Below, piece after piece: positions 23,171-33,299 of a stretch of DNA of 64,000 nucleotides. The first letter of the stretch is position 1. Each line of letters begins with the position of its first letter. A model generated the notes under the pieces. That model saw nothing but the letters and a program-made list of their open reading frames with translations, made no database searches and was not told where the DNA came from. Made by a program: the position numbers and the translations under genes. This DNA is from Zymoseptoria tritici IPO323 (Eukaryota > Ascomycota > Dothideomycetes > Mycosphaerellales > Mycosphaerellaceae), in contig NC_018203.1 in NCBI RefSeq assembly GCF_000219625.1, positions 186,001 to 250,000 of the forward strand, given 5' to 3'.

Positions 23171-23175
23171 AGCCT

Positions 23176-23823
23176 TCACAAATGTTCCCAAGTATCAGCA
23201 TCAGCAGGCCGAACATTCGTATCACAATCACCCCACGGCCAAGCCTTCAACTCCTCCACCCTCTCCAACAACTCCCTCACCAGTCCATCCATCGTATAAG
23301 CATCATGCCACCTACCCCTACCCGCCGACGTCGTCCACCGACTCCCCGCAGCGAACTGATGACTCAACTGCCATCGGTCATACTTGATGCTACGCGGCTG
23401 GACGATCAGCATCTTGCGCCAGCTGCCTTCCCAGTCGCTCTCCTCCAGTTCCTTCATGTGATCGATTGGGTCGAAGATGAGGTGGATGTCCAGGAAGCCG
23501 AAGAAGTTGAGCTTATTCTTGCGGTAGTGTTGGACTTCGATGTCGACGCTGTGGATTCCGATGCGATGCTTTTGTGAGAGGAGGAGCGGGTTAATCGGGT
23601 TGACCTCGATCTCGGAGTCGTCTGCTGTCTGTGGTGCTGGCCATTTCACGCGGAAGAAGAGTTCTTCCTGGAGACGCTTCGATCCTTGAATCGTTTGGAG
23701 GAATTGCTGGGAGACTCGTTGGCTGGGGAGGAGAGTGCGCAGATCGTCGACTTGGAGGAGGATTTGCTCGAGGAGCTCGGGAGTTTGGAAGGTGCTTTGC
23801 ATTGCGTTGTTGGTGGTAGCCAT
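23176..23823 (-). CDS. F-box protein, 215 aa
   Basis: A single uninterrupted exon encodes an F-box at residues about 11-60: TPELLEQILLQVDDLRTLLP, then QRVSQQFLQTIQGSKRLQEELFF. It is followed by the C-terminal region typical of dothideomycete F-box proteins, with WRKMLIVQPRS (about 137-147) and a region ending in a Trp-rich, acidic tail. F-box proteins link substrates to Skp1-Cullin1 ubiquitin ligases through the F-box; the C-terminal part would choose the substrate, which is unknown here. The length and lack of introns agree with this expanded family. The start at 23823 is the first Met of the frame close to the F-box. This is the clearest intact gene of the window. Confidence 0.93.
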   Translation of the reverse strand: MATTNNAMQSTFQTPELLEQILLQVDDLRTLLPSQRVSQQFLQTIQGSKRLQEELFFRVKWPAPQTADDSEIEVNPINPLLLSQKHRIGIHSVDIEVQHYRKNKLNFFGFLDIHLIFDPIDHMKELEESDWEGSWRKMLIVQPRSIKYDRWQLSHQFAAGSRWTTSAGRGRWHDAYTMDGLVRELLERVEELKAWPWGDCDTNVRPADADTWEHL

Positions 23824-23829
23824 GTTTTG

Positions 23830-26105
23830 GCACGTTGCCTGATAGCCAAGAATCAGAAATGTTGTCTCTTCGCAGGATGTTTGGTAGTAGATTACATACT
23901 TGACTCTGTTCTGGCCGGCCTACTTGATGAACCTTTGATGTCGCAATTTCGTAACAATAACAAGGTGATAGTTGATGTCAGGAGGAAGGAGAAATATATA
24001 TGCATCAGTGCTGGCTGGACAGAACCTTGCTGAAGGACGGAAGCCTGCAGGAAATCCGGCTGCGTCAACTTCGACGGCGACGGTGGCGGGTACGGCAACG
24101 ACAGCAGCTCAGTCAGCAAGATAACTGGCTTCACTACCGAGAGGAAGGTGGATGTTGCGTACGATGCCGGCTGCTTCAGCAAGAGGGTCGCAGGTGTGCC
24201 AATCGGGTCTTCCTCCATCGTCTTCTCTATCGGCAGCTGGTCCTTCCGATCTGTTCACTTGAGACGGACTTGATCCGGCATGTAGAATCACCTGGAGAAG
24301 ACTACATTGTGTAGAGGGCGAAACTACTGCATTATGAGCGTGTTGAGTAGAACCCTGATCCTTGAAGCAAATGTCGCCGCGCGGATCATTTTGACGTGGT
24401 CCGGGAGTGGTATAGATGCGGCGGGATGGGTGTCATCGTCAGACATCTGGCTGTCGTCTCCTGCGCTCGGCTGTTCTCGTTGCGCATGCAGGACTCCCTG
24501 TGGAGGCTGTGTCGTAGCGCGAGTAGTGCTGATTGTCGTCTGTCGAAGTGATAGCGACGGCAACGATTGTGCCATCTGGGTGGCTGTGTTGACATAGGAT
24601 GTGGTGTTGGCCCGACAGGACAGTCTTGTGAAATCGTGCCGACAACAGGAGGTAGAGGAGCCGTTTCTCGAGGCGGTGATGTATTGTGGAGATCGGCCGG
24701 ATCAGATGGCGCTTGAGGTGAGCTTGGAGTCGGTGTTTGAGCAATCCGCTGGAACTCGGCGCGAACAACGCCTGCTCCGAAAGATGCGAGTCGGCAGTGG
24801 ATGTGCCGCTGATTGAACCGTGGCTTGACAATTATGCTGTTGCGACGACAGATGCCGGTACCCTTCAAGTGAGGGATGATGCCTTGCCATTCGGTCGTGC
24901 GAATGAAGTGGCAGTCAAGCCCAGATCGTTCTGCGCGGTCGGAGGATAGAGGTTGTTCGGCCTGGAGTCCATGCAAGGAGAAGCCGGAAACGTCCAAGAC
25001 GAGCACCAATCCTTTTGGCAGTATGGCTGTACCCATTCTGCCTGCGTCACGCTGCCTGCGCTTCCTCGGTCCGCGCTTCCTTATCATATCCACGCTTCCT
25101 CCATCCGCAGTTCTTCGATTGTGCTTCCTCAATCCCTGAGGACCTCCACCAGCCCAGCGACCTATGGAGCCATTGCCTTTGTTCTTTAAGTTCCAATGTT
25201 GCTCACTTCAATCAATCTCTTCCCTCCTTGCTTCTGATCCCCTTTGCCATATTCCGCTGACATGTTGTACTGTTTTCATGGATCCTGCTGCTGACCCGGG
25301 GTCTCGAGAGGTTGGACTTGCGAGAATGAGGTCCTCAGGATTGGCAAGAAACGGTTTCGTTGTGTGGAGAGCTCGTTGGTTCTGTGTCCGGGCCGCGGGA
25401 ATCGATGGCATGAGGCCCAGCTGAAGCATAGGTTTTTGCTGATGGGCAGAGTTGAGGTGTTCTTCGTTCACGCGCGTGAGAATGCGGCTGGCAGCTGACC
25501 AGCGGGCGATGTCGTCGACCAGTACATGGAGCGACACTGCGCGTGTATGAGCAAAGTCGTAGCGACTGAGGTTTGCAATGGTTTCGGTTGACGATGGAGG
25601 ATGACGATGTGTTCGTGCTGCAGCTGCGGGGCATGTCCGTCGGACTCAGGTCCGTCGAAACATTCAAGACAACGACATCACATCTTCACGTCTCACTTTT
25701 CACCACTCTCATCTCATCGTTCATTGCATGGCATCCAAGCGAGATGCTGCAATCCTGGCTGGATATTTGTAAACCCGTCTCCCTTCAATCCTGGCATGAA
25801 CCTCAAGTCTCAAGCCCATCGACTTGATCGCATATGCACCTTCCCGGCTCATCTCCCGAATGATCAACGTGTCCATCCATCATGGACGGCAAAGCTAGAA
25901 GAGGCTTTCCTGGATTCCAATTCGCCGTGTCTATACTCATGCGACTGCAGAAGGAGCGACCGTACGAGTAGTTAAGGTTCGAGATACGAGGAGCATCGCC
26001 TCAAAGCTAGAGACTAGAAGTGATTGTGATCACATCTGTCAAAGCTGTCTCCGCACCATATTCGTTTGTAAATCCAACAGATTATCCGTTTGTATCACCA
26101 ACCAT
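23830..26105. other. No firm gene
   Basis: A minus-strand frame at 24386-25132 (248 aa, Pro- and His-rich in its second half) and a plus frame at 25601-25975 are the longest. Neither shows a domain, and overlapping frames on the same strand look equally plausible. The segment before 26105 leads into the promoter of the next gene. Confidence 0.4.
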
Positions 26106-26109
26106 ACTG

Positions 26110-26232
26110 CATCGCCCGTCTCACGTCCCTCTCTACTCCCTACCTTCCTTGCTTTCTCACCCAGACTCGAAGAATCCTCTATCATTCCTCTTCTTATACC
26201 AACAGCAACAAGTACGCGGTCAGGCAGTAGAC
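26110..26232 (+). promoter_or_regulatory. Pyrimidine-rich leader / probable transcription start region
   Basis: A C/T-rich stretch with CTCTCTACTCCCTACC-like and CCTTCCTTGC-like runs precedes the ATG at 26233 by up to about 120 bp. This is the usual appearance of core promoters and 5' leaders in filamentous ascomycetes. The frame is open through it, so an upstream start at 26020 is possible but less natural in composition. Confidence 0.45.
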
Positions 26233-27186
26233 ATGTTTCTTAGGACGAGTGGACGTAAGATTCGGAGCCGCAAGGTGTATCCAAACGACTGGCAACACGA
26301 AGACGTCTTTCAAACCTATCCATCCTCGGAGATGGCAATCCGCAGCAAGCAGAGTCCGACGGCGGTCCCATTTGTGCCAATAAGCCGATCTGTGGACTGT
26401 ATCGACACTCTCAAAACTCTCGACAATACGAACCCGACCGGGTTGATGGAGTATGCCGATCTCCATCTCGATGCCTCTTCAGCCGATGTAACAACGACTC
26501 CCTCCATCAACCTAGCGTCAGCTGTTCCCACGACCAACAGTCCAGAAACGGACGAAACCTCCAGGATCGGCTGTACACCCTTCGCTATCGATACCCCAAG
26601 CTCTCATTCCGTGGTCTCCATAGACGGTGCCACTTCTTGTCAATTATCGGAGCACACCATCGCCGCCGATTTCATCAACACTGCAGCTTCCGCCGCCGAT
26701 CGGAACACTTCCGATGCCACCTCAGAAGAAGACACAGGCTCGAACGCCATCGCTCCCTCCCATCCCGCCGCCATCGCAATACCCGAGACCGACCAGAAAA
26801 CTTCGCCTGCTCGAGCCGAGGACAACGCCATGACTGCCTGCCACCCGGTCGACATCGCGATGTTGGAGACGAACTGCGCCTGGTGGCTTCAAAGCCACTT
26901 ACAGATGGTACCGCCGATCAGTCCGCCGGAACCCTTTGATTGGGACCAGATAGTCGTCATTCCGGAGGAGGAGGATTGGGAGCCGTGGCTTGACAACTCT
27001 GATATTGGTGATGAGGAGGAAGTCGCCAATCTCCAAGCTGCCGTTGAGGAGCTCGAACAACACTACGCAGCCCACGCCGCCGCCACAACGACCATACCTC
27101 GCCGCCGAATACGCCTCTTGGCATGGGTGGTCATGGGCTTTTGGCTCGTTGCATGTGTCGTCGTCTTGCGCCGGTTGAAGCTATAG
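26233..27186 (+). CDS. Hypothetical protein with C-terminal membrane segment, 317 aa
   Basis: The ATG at 26233 is preferred over an in-frame ATG at 26020 because the intervening codons read like a pyrimidine-rich leader. The protein starts with a basic stretch (MFLRTSGRKIRSRKVY). It continues through a long Ser/Thr/Ala-rich region with two related segments (HPAAIAIPETDQKTS and HPVDIAMLETN, about residues 178-218), then an acidic Trp-containing part (EEEDWEPWLDNSD). It ends with a basic stop-transfer-like RRRIR and a hydrophobic helix (LLAWVVMGFWLVACVVVL) before a short basic tail. This is the layout of a tail-anchored or single-pass membrane protein with a large cytosolic part. No family is recognised. 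Frame length and composition make a real gene likely. Confidence 0.6.
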   Translation: MFLRTSGRKIRSRKVYPNDWQHEDVFQTYPSSEMAIRSKQSPTAVPFVPISRSVDCIDTLKTLDNTNPTGLMEYADLHLDASSADVTTTPSINLASAVPTTNSPETDETSRIGCTPFAIDTPSSHSVVSIDGATSCQLSEHTIAADFINTAASAADRNTSDATSEEDTGSNAIAPSHPAAIAIPETDQKTSPARAEDNAMTACHPVDIAMLETNCAWWLQSHLQMVPPISPPEPFDWDQIVVIPEEEDWEPWLDNSDIGDEEEVANLQAAVEELEQHYAAHAAATTTIPRRRIRLLAWVVMGFWLVACVVVLRRLKL

Positions 27187-27189
27187 TGT

Positions 27190-28130
27190 CAACGAGCCAG
27201 CACTTCTTGTTAATCATCTCCTCTCTGTCGGACAGGCCGTACCTCACACGAGCAGGATCTCGCTTCGCAATCATTCCACCGCAGACGTCTTCCACACTTA
27301 GCGCCCAACTCCATTCATACCAAGCTAGAGTTTTCCTTTGCACGGAGATATCTCGATACTGCCGGCACTCCTCACTTTGTGCAACGCTGCAAGGAGTCCG
27401 CTATGCTCCTCCTTCCAGAGTCTTCGAGCATTCTTCTCCTCCATTCTATCACACAACACTCGCTCTGCAATTCACGCCTTGAAAGCGGCAGGCCGGTTTT
27501 TGCTGCGAGTGACCACAGTTAGAATATATATATGAGTAGCCACATGTGAGAATTGATGAAGTTCCATGACTGAACGCTTTCCCAACTCGAGACTCTCACC
27601 AGTCGACTCGCAACGATCTCCTCTGTCGATATGTCTATTTACATTATCGGATGTCAACCAGAAAACTTCTCTTCATCGTCGTCGTCCTTGTCACGTGTCC
27701 CACAGGAATGCCCGCTCCACCAAATTCAAATCAATATTTCATGCATAGGGCGTCAAAACGAGGCGTCTGCAGAACCCGGATCGCATGGCCGGCCTCACGA
27801 CTTGAACAAGGGTAGAACTATTCCAATGTCCGAAATGCCACCTTTTCTCATGCATTGCGAATCTGGCAGTCGTCGATCTCATCATGCTTCCATCACAGTA
27901 CTCAATAATGCACTTGTTCGATGTCCTTTTACGACGATGTCAAGCTCATCAACTGCCGTCACTCGTTCCCACGACCTGAATGTCTTTCTGGCCCGGACAA
28001 CCGCATTCTGCCACTGCATAACGACATTCTGGCCGACGAGGTCTGAGACTCTATGCCAGCTCTCACGCCGCGACCAAATGATCCTGCCATAACCGCTGCC
28101 GACGCAACCTTACGAACGAGCTTCGAGATG
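27190..28130. other. 3' flank and spacer; no gene recognised
   Basis: The first part is probably the 3' untranslated region of the preceding gene. The ORF at 27631-28092 has no recognisable domain. Confidence 0.45.
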
Positions 28131-28139
28131 CCGCCTGCG

Positions 28140-28640
28140 AGCCAACCTTCACATCTCAGGCTAGGAAATCCAGCAGACCGCCGAAAAAGAGCAAGGCTGG
28201 TGATGATGATGCGGCCTCGACGGCTCACCGGAGGAAGAGTGGGCGCGTCTCCAGTGCGAGAAACGCAGAGAACGGCGGCAGCGACGCAAGAACTCCGCCG
28301 AGCTCGATCTGGCCGCCGAAGAAGAAGGAGAAGACGAGGATGATGAGATCCGTTGTAGCTGTGGGAACACAAGACCGAGGGACAGGCGTGTGTTCATTGG
28401 TTGCGACGCCTGCCCCGCTCGCACGGTTATTCCGGACGATCAAGACGATATAACAGAGCATTACTTTTGTGAGGAGTGCCGGCCCGAGGAGCGCCAGGTC
28501 ACGGAGACGATCAACGCGATTGCGCGTGGGTAGAAGATTTGGAGGACGCGCAACGAGATATACCTGAACGAGAAGAAAATTAGCAAGATGAGGAGGCCGA
28601 CAACGAAGATGTCCATGGCGACGCCGACCGCGAAGAGCAG
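28140..28640 (+). pseudogene. Broken PHD-finger gene, Cti6-like
   Basis: The frame from about 28225 reads a charged helix (KRRERRQRRKNSAELDL) and an acidic run, then IRCSCGNT, FIGCDACPA and EHYFCEECRPE. These are zinc-ligand pairs at Cys codons 28354/28360, 28402/28411 and 28468/28477. After INAIARG there is an in-frame TAG at 28531, and the same frame continues KIWRTRNEIYLNEKKISK. This resembles the segment that follows the PHD finger in fungal Cti6, a subunit of the Rpd3L histone deacetylase complex that reads methylated H3K4. The middle zinc ligands (normally WQHxxC) are missing, being replaced after CDACP. Upstream basic sequence (HRRKSGRVSS, in another frame) fits the N-terminus. A stop codon, a frame change and a lost metal site point to a pseudogene. 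The family call is from memory of the motif pattern. Confidence 0.65.
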
Positions 28641-28706
28641 AACACCGATGTCTATGCAGAAGGCAACAAAGAGAACCTATAAACCAAGGATGTCCGACCC
28701 AGCACA

Positions 28707-29465
28707 TTGCAGCTTGAAGGCTCACAAGACAAAGGACTCCCGGCCGAACACATCCCACAGCAGCGTGCAGGCTCCCAAGACAAAATCGCCCAGCTCAGCA
28801 AATTCCACAGCAGCTTACAGGCTCTCAAGACAAAGGATGCCCGAAAGAACACGTTCCGCAATACCACTCGAGGTGCCAAGAAGACAGTCCAGCCCGCACA
28901 GAGTAAGATCCCATTCGCTGCCGCAGAACGTCCCGCGCAGAAGACATTTCCGCCCGCACAGAGTAACATCTCGTTCGCGGCCGCAGAACGTGCGGTGCAG
29001 AAGACAGTCCCGCCCGCACAAAGTCACATCTCATTCGCTGCCGCAGAACGTCCAGTGCATGCCGTGGACAACACCTCTGCGTTTCAGGCCCAAAGAACGC
29101 GGATCAGCAAGCTCATTGATGTGCCTTTTGAGCTTGAGTCTCGTGCCGACACTCCCTGGACATCCGTGCCAGCTCCAGCGCACAGATCGACGTCCCCCGC
29201 CGACATTACTTTGACGGCCATGCCAGCTCCAGCGCAGACATGGATGAAGTCTGCCACAATTCATGAAGATGGCATGACTGGGCGAGATGCCGTTGACGAG
29301 GCCTTCCAGGGACTTTCTTCCTCATACCGTGGGACGGGAGGAGCTCAACGAGCTGGAAATGATGGGACAGGACGTACATTTGTTTGCATTACTACAGTAG
29401 ACCTGCAAAGGTCAAGGCGCCAGCCTCATGGATGCACTTGTCTGACTGCATGCTTCAAGCCATGA
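28707..29465 (+). CDS. ORF of 252 aa with three 20-residue repeats
   Basis: The frame is open over 252 codons and contains three exact-period 60-bp repeats (28879-29058), each encoding a variant of QKTVPPAQSNISFAAAERP. Looser related units with SQDK and LKTKDARKN lie before them. After the repeats the protein has Ala/Pro/Thr-rich segments with two similar pieces (SVPAPAHRSTSPADI and AMPAPAQTWMKSA). Because the repeat period is a multiple of three and all copies keep the frame, this strand and frame are credible. It follows the PHD pseudogene on the same strand in a different frame and may once have been its C-terminal part. No known domain. Confidence 0.5.
   Translation: MQLEGSQDKGLPAEHIPQQRAGSQDKIAQLSKFHSSLQALKTKDARKNTFRNTTRGAKKTVQPAQSKIPFAAAERPAQKTFPPAQSNISFAAAERAVQKTVPPAQSHISFAAAERPVHAVDNTSAFQAQRTRISKLIDVPFELESRADTPWTSVPAPAHRSTSPADITLTAMPAPAQTWMKSATIHEDGMTGRDAVDEAFQGLSSSYRGTGGAQRAGNDGTGRTFVCITTVDLQRSRRQPHGCTCLTACFKP
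28879..29058. repeat. 60-bp tandem repeat, three copies in frame
   Basis: AAGACAGTCC, AAGACATTTC and AAGACAGTCC occur at 28881, 28941 and 29001, each followed by CCCGCACA(G/A)AGT and ending with CGCAGAACGT. The period is exactly 60 bp. Confidence 0.95.
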
Positions 29466-29806
29466 GCATTATGTGCATGACAAGGATATCACTGTATCTC
29501 CGTTTCGCCCAGCAGTAAGTACGAATTCATTCATGCACCAGTGAGTACGGATGCATTTATGCTTGACTTTCCACATAAAGTACCTTATGTTCACGATCGT
29601 GTGACGTGTTCTCATATTGCGCTTTCCCACCCCGGCGTCAATTTTGAGAGCGCTGCTTCCCTTCCATGCTCCGCGTCATGTCAACAAGCCAGAGCGCCGC
29701 TTCCGTCCCTTCATGCCAGGCATCCACCTCTCCACCCACACTCCACATCATCAATACTCAACATTCTCCATGCATATTCGCCAACACCCTCAACTTGACG
29801 ACCATC

Positions 29807-29920
29807 ACCGCCGGCACCAGTACCACGCATCGCACCTACCCAACCGCACCGCCGGCACCACTACCACGCATCGCACCTACTCGACCACCACCGCCGGCAC
29901 CACGACCACGCACGCAACAA
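29807..29920. repeat. 41-42 bp tandem repeat, three copies
   Basis: ACCGCCGGCACCA begins at 29807, 29848 and 29890, followed by (G/C)TACCACGCATCGCACCTAC in the first two copies and a shortened form in the third. Confidence 0.9.
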
Positions 29921-29923
29921 ACG

Positions 29924-30446
29924 ACAAGCCCACGCTTCCTGGCCATGCTGCTTGCAGTAAGACACCTCCTCGCGAACTCTCGCTCATGGATACATTTCCG
30001 GGAGGTTGTCGTATGGTGAAGTCCGGCTGCTTCACGATCAGACAGTTCTCCGAACTGGCAGACGTCCTTCATGTGAGCTATAACGGTCAGGCGGAGGACC
30101 GTTAGCTTGTGCTCTGAAGATGGTCTCGCTGATGAAGCTCGACACCGGTGCCGATCACCGTCAACAAGCCCACGCTTCGGTACCACGAAGAGACCTCCTC
30201 GCGAGCTCGACGTTGGTGAAGTCCGGCTGCTTCGCGATCAGACAGTTCTCCGAACTGGCAGACGTCCTTCATGTGAGCTATAACGGTCAGGCGGAGGACC
30301 GTTAGCTTGTGCTCTGAAGATGGTCTCGCTGATGAAGCTCGACACCGGTGCCGCTCACCGTCAACAAGCCCACGCTTCCTGACCATGCTGTTCGCAGTAA
30401 GACACCTCCTCGCGAGGTCGTCGTATGGTGAAGTCCGGCTGCTTCG
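29924..30446. repeat. Tandem direct repeat of about 200 bp, nearly identical copies
   Basis: Units begin ACAAGCCCACGCTTC at 29924, 30164 and 30364. The segment from 30016 to about 30170 is repeated at 30216 with only about two differences, and a truncated third copy ends near 30446. Each full copy ends a plus-strand frame with VSYNGQAEDR and a stop, while the minus strand is open across both copies (30102-30467). The high identity implies a recent duplication. Confidence 0.95.
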
Positions 30447-30744
30447 ATACCATGCCATCCCCTGCAAAGGAGCGGCAAGACACTAGCTGTCGTTTGGTTT
30501 GAGGCTCCAGTCCACGCTTCGCACCAGCTCGCCGTCAAAAGCTTGCAGATACACTCACTCCTCACGGAGCAGATGGATGTCGCTTGGTGAAGTTCGGCAG
30601 TTGGACACTTCACGGCAGACAATCCACACTCGATACCACTTCACGCTACCGAGGAGACAGCAACCACCTGACGGGAAATGATCGAGGCGGATACAGAAGT
30701 AAGTGTCTTGCCTGTGACTGCTCTGAGCAAACTTGACTTCGTTC

Positions 30745-31545
30745 ACCAGACTCGATTCCACCCATCGCACAACGACTTCCTCCAACCACCCATCGCACAT
30801 CGACTTCCTTCAACCACCAATCCCTCAGCGACCACCTCCGATCCTTCACCTTCCAGCGACAACACTCCAACAACAGCCTGCAAACACCAAACCCTCCAGG
30901 GGAGTCCTCCAGCGACGACCTTCCAGCGACAAGCCCATCCAGCGAAAGCCTCCAACCACCAGCCATCCAGCGACAACCATCCATCGAGAAGCCTCCTGCG
31001 CCGACCCTCAAGCGACAACCCTCCAACTACCAAGAGTCCGGCGACAACTTTTCAGAGACAAACTCCAACCACCGAACCTCCAGCGAGAAACTCTCCAGTG
31101 AGGTCCCTCCAGCGACAACCTGCAGCGGGCGACTCTCCGATCGGCAACTCTCCCGCAACAATTTTCCAATGACAGCCCGCCAGCGACGACCCTCCAGCGA
31201 CAACCCTCTTCAACGATCCTCGCCGGACGACCCTCAAGCTACAACCTTCCAGCGACACCCTCCAATCAACAACCCTCCAGCGACAAAGCCTGCAGCGGAG
31301 CCCTCCAGAGACAGCCTTCAAGCGACACCCCTCCAGAGGCAAGCCCCAACCACCAAAACTCCAGCGAGAACCCTCCAGCAAGAATCCTCCAACGACAGCC
31401 CGCCAGCGACGACCCCCCAGCAAGAACACTCCAGCGATAGCCATACGTCGACAGCCATACGTCGACAGCCTCCAGCGACAACCTCCAACCGGCAACTCTC
31501 CAATCGACAACACTCCAGCGACAGCCATACGTCAACAGCCTCCAT
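30745..31545. repeat. Degenerate 15-bp repeat array, about 800 bp
   Basis: The plus strand is dominated by CTCCAGCGACAACCC-like 15-mers and variants such as CCTCCAACCACC and CATCCAGCGACAACC. All three plus frames and at least one minus frame stay largely open because the unit lacks stops in every phase (peptide repeats such as SSDNP, PATTL or LQRQP, and VVAGG on the minus strand). No frame can be preferred. Confidence 0.9.
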
Positions 31546-31549
31546 CGAA

Positions 31550-32410
31550 CTCAGGTCCACTCATGATCTTGTCGTCTGGCTTCCTGTCTCTCAGTTCACC
31601 GCCACGCACAGCTCGACGGGAGCCAGCACTTGGCCCTTGATCCAATGCAGGTAACGTTCTCCCCGGTCGCTGCAATGAAGCGCGCTCGATATTCGCTAAT
31701 ATGGTCTTTTCCTGTAGCGCTCGCCGCAAGCACCGCCTCCTCCCCGAACTCGGTGCATACTCGCCATCCAAACCACGCCGACTGTCCTGGTACCTCCAGC
31801 ACCGCCTCAATCGATCACCGCGGCAGAACAAGAACGCGTCGCCGTACTTGACAGTCTACAAGAGTGAGTTTCATGCAAGAGCGAGTACCATACCAGAGCA
31901 GAAAATCCATCATGCCCAGTTGCTGACGCTGTGAAACAGCTTCAACTTCGTCCGCCCCTGCCTGACAAGCTATGACACGAGCTGTGCTCCCAATCACGAA
32001 TGCCACCGAGCTCTCCCATGGCGACCAGCATGTCGACGAGTTCCCTGTCGAGGACAAAGATCGATACGGTCCCAGCTTGTACTCAACGTCGTCTGCCCTG
32101 GCCGAACCACGTTCACTTGGGCTTCATACATCCGCCTGGAGACTTCCACTTCACACGTCAGACTCCATCTTCACACCTCCGCTGGCAAACTGCCCGCTGC
32201 TCCAGGAAGCCAAAAGACTTCGAGCCGTCTACTGTCAGTACCGTCTAGTAGCTGAGAGCAAGACCACCCTATCGCAGCCGGACGAACGAGACTGTCCCAG
32301 CACCAGCGTTGACGTCCTCCGGAGCCACGCTCGCCAACAACACACCCTCCGGCGAAGAATGATCAAGCACAGCTCCCAAGAGTTGCCCTCATTCCGCACG
32401 AACGCCGCGT
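31550..32410 (+). other. Spacer between two 15-bp arrays; coding-like scraps
   Basis: The frame 31972-32658 (plus, 228 aa) starts in unique sequence (TSSALAEPRSLGLHTSAW) and runs into the next 15-bp array. The unique part may be an exon remnant. I recognise no domain. Confidence 0.4.
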
Positions 32411-32411
32411 A

Positions 32412-32660
32412 CGACCATCCTCGCAGACGACATCCTCGCAGACGACATCCTCGCAGACGACATCCTCGCAGACGACATCCTCGCAGACGACATCCTCGCA
32501 GACGACATCCTCGCAGACGACAACCTCGCAGAAAACATCCTCGCAGACGACACCCTCGCAGACCACACGCTCCCAGACCACACGCTCGCAGACCACACGC
32601 TCGCAGACGACAGCCTGGCAGAGCACATCCCTGCAGGCCATACCCTCGCAATGGATGAAC
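32412..32660. repeat. 15-bp tandem array, about fourteen units
   Basis: Six to seven perfect CATCCTCGCAGACGA units are followed by diverging ones (AACCTCGCAGAAAAC, ACCCTCGCAGACCAC, ACGCTCGCAGACCAC and similar). On the plus strand the two frames give RRRHP or ILADD repeats, and the minus strand gives CEDVV repeats. Peptide content is therefore a by-product of the unit, not evidence for coding. Confidence 0.95.
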
Positions 32661-32959
32661 TCGCAGTGGAGCGCGGCTCCAAGCACAAAACGAACGAACA
32701 ATCCTCGCAGTCAAGACGAAACGAATGAGTCTCGAACGGCCAAGTCTCGAACGGCCAAGCCTCGAGCGGATCCGACGGATGATGCTGCCCTCGCAAGCCT
32801 CACATGCTCTTAGGTTCGAACATGATGTCCATGCACACGCTCTCAAACGCCGGTCTCAGGCGTGATCGAGTCTTTTTCCAACCCTCGAAGCTTACGCCTC
32901 TCCGGCGGGCAGCCTTCGCTCGCTTCGCCGCTCCTCGCCCACTCGCGGCTATCGCTCAC

Positions 32960-33135
32960 CCTGCTGCTCCTTCCCTCCTCGCACACTCGCACACTCGCAC
33001 ACTCGCACCTCGCACGCCCTCGCTCGCCTTGCCGTTCCTCGCACACTCGCAACAGCACTTGCTGAGATCCTCACGCCCTCATTCGCACACTCTTGCTCGG
33101 ACTGGCACGCGCTGAGCTGAGCTGAGCTGAGCTCG
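32960..33135. repeat. TCGCACAC-rich and GAGCT-rich simple repeats
   Basis: Repeated CTCGCACACTCGCA units lie at about 32975-33060. Five AGCTG pentamers follow at about 33112-33134, forming a self-complementary run. A diverged relative of the whole segment is at 40170-40420. Confidence 0.85.
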
Positions 33136-33299
33136 AGAAGATGCTGGACTGAGAAGACAGAAGACTCGGCGGAGCACACAACCGATGGATTGGAGAACAG
33201 AATTTGAGAGCAGCCTCCAACATCAGCAGATATCTGGATCACAGATCCTGAACGGCTGGTCCCCTGAAGAGTCAGACGGGCCTCGCAGAGTGACACCCG

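Noticed and set aside
23182..23577. Plus-strand 131-aa ORF over the F-box gene
   Set aside because: Antisense shadow of the intact F-box gene, with no domain of its own.
28225..28758. Minus ORF of 177 aa with Cys/His content
   Set aside because: It is the antisense of the PHD-finger remnant, whose plus-strand zinc motifs and flanking segment are recognisable.
31972..32658. 228-aa ORF ending in RRRHP repeats as a basic repeat protein
   Set aside because: The 15-bp unit is open in several frames on both strands, so the peptide repeat is not evidence of coding.
32412..32660. Possible CRISPR array
   Set aside because: Units are contiguous 15-mers without unique spacers, and the window is fungal.
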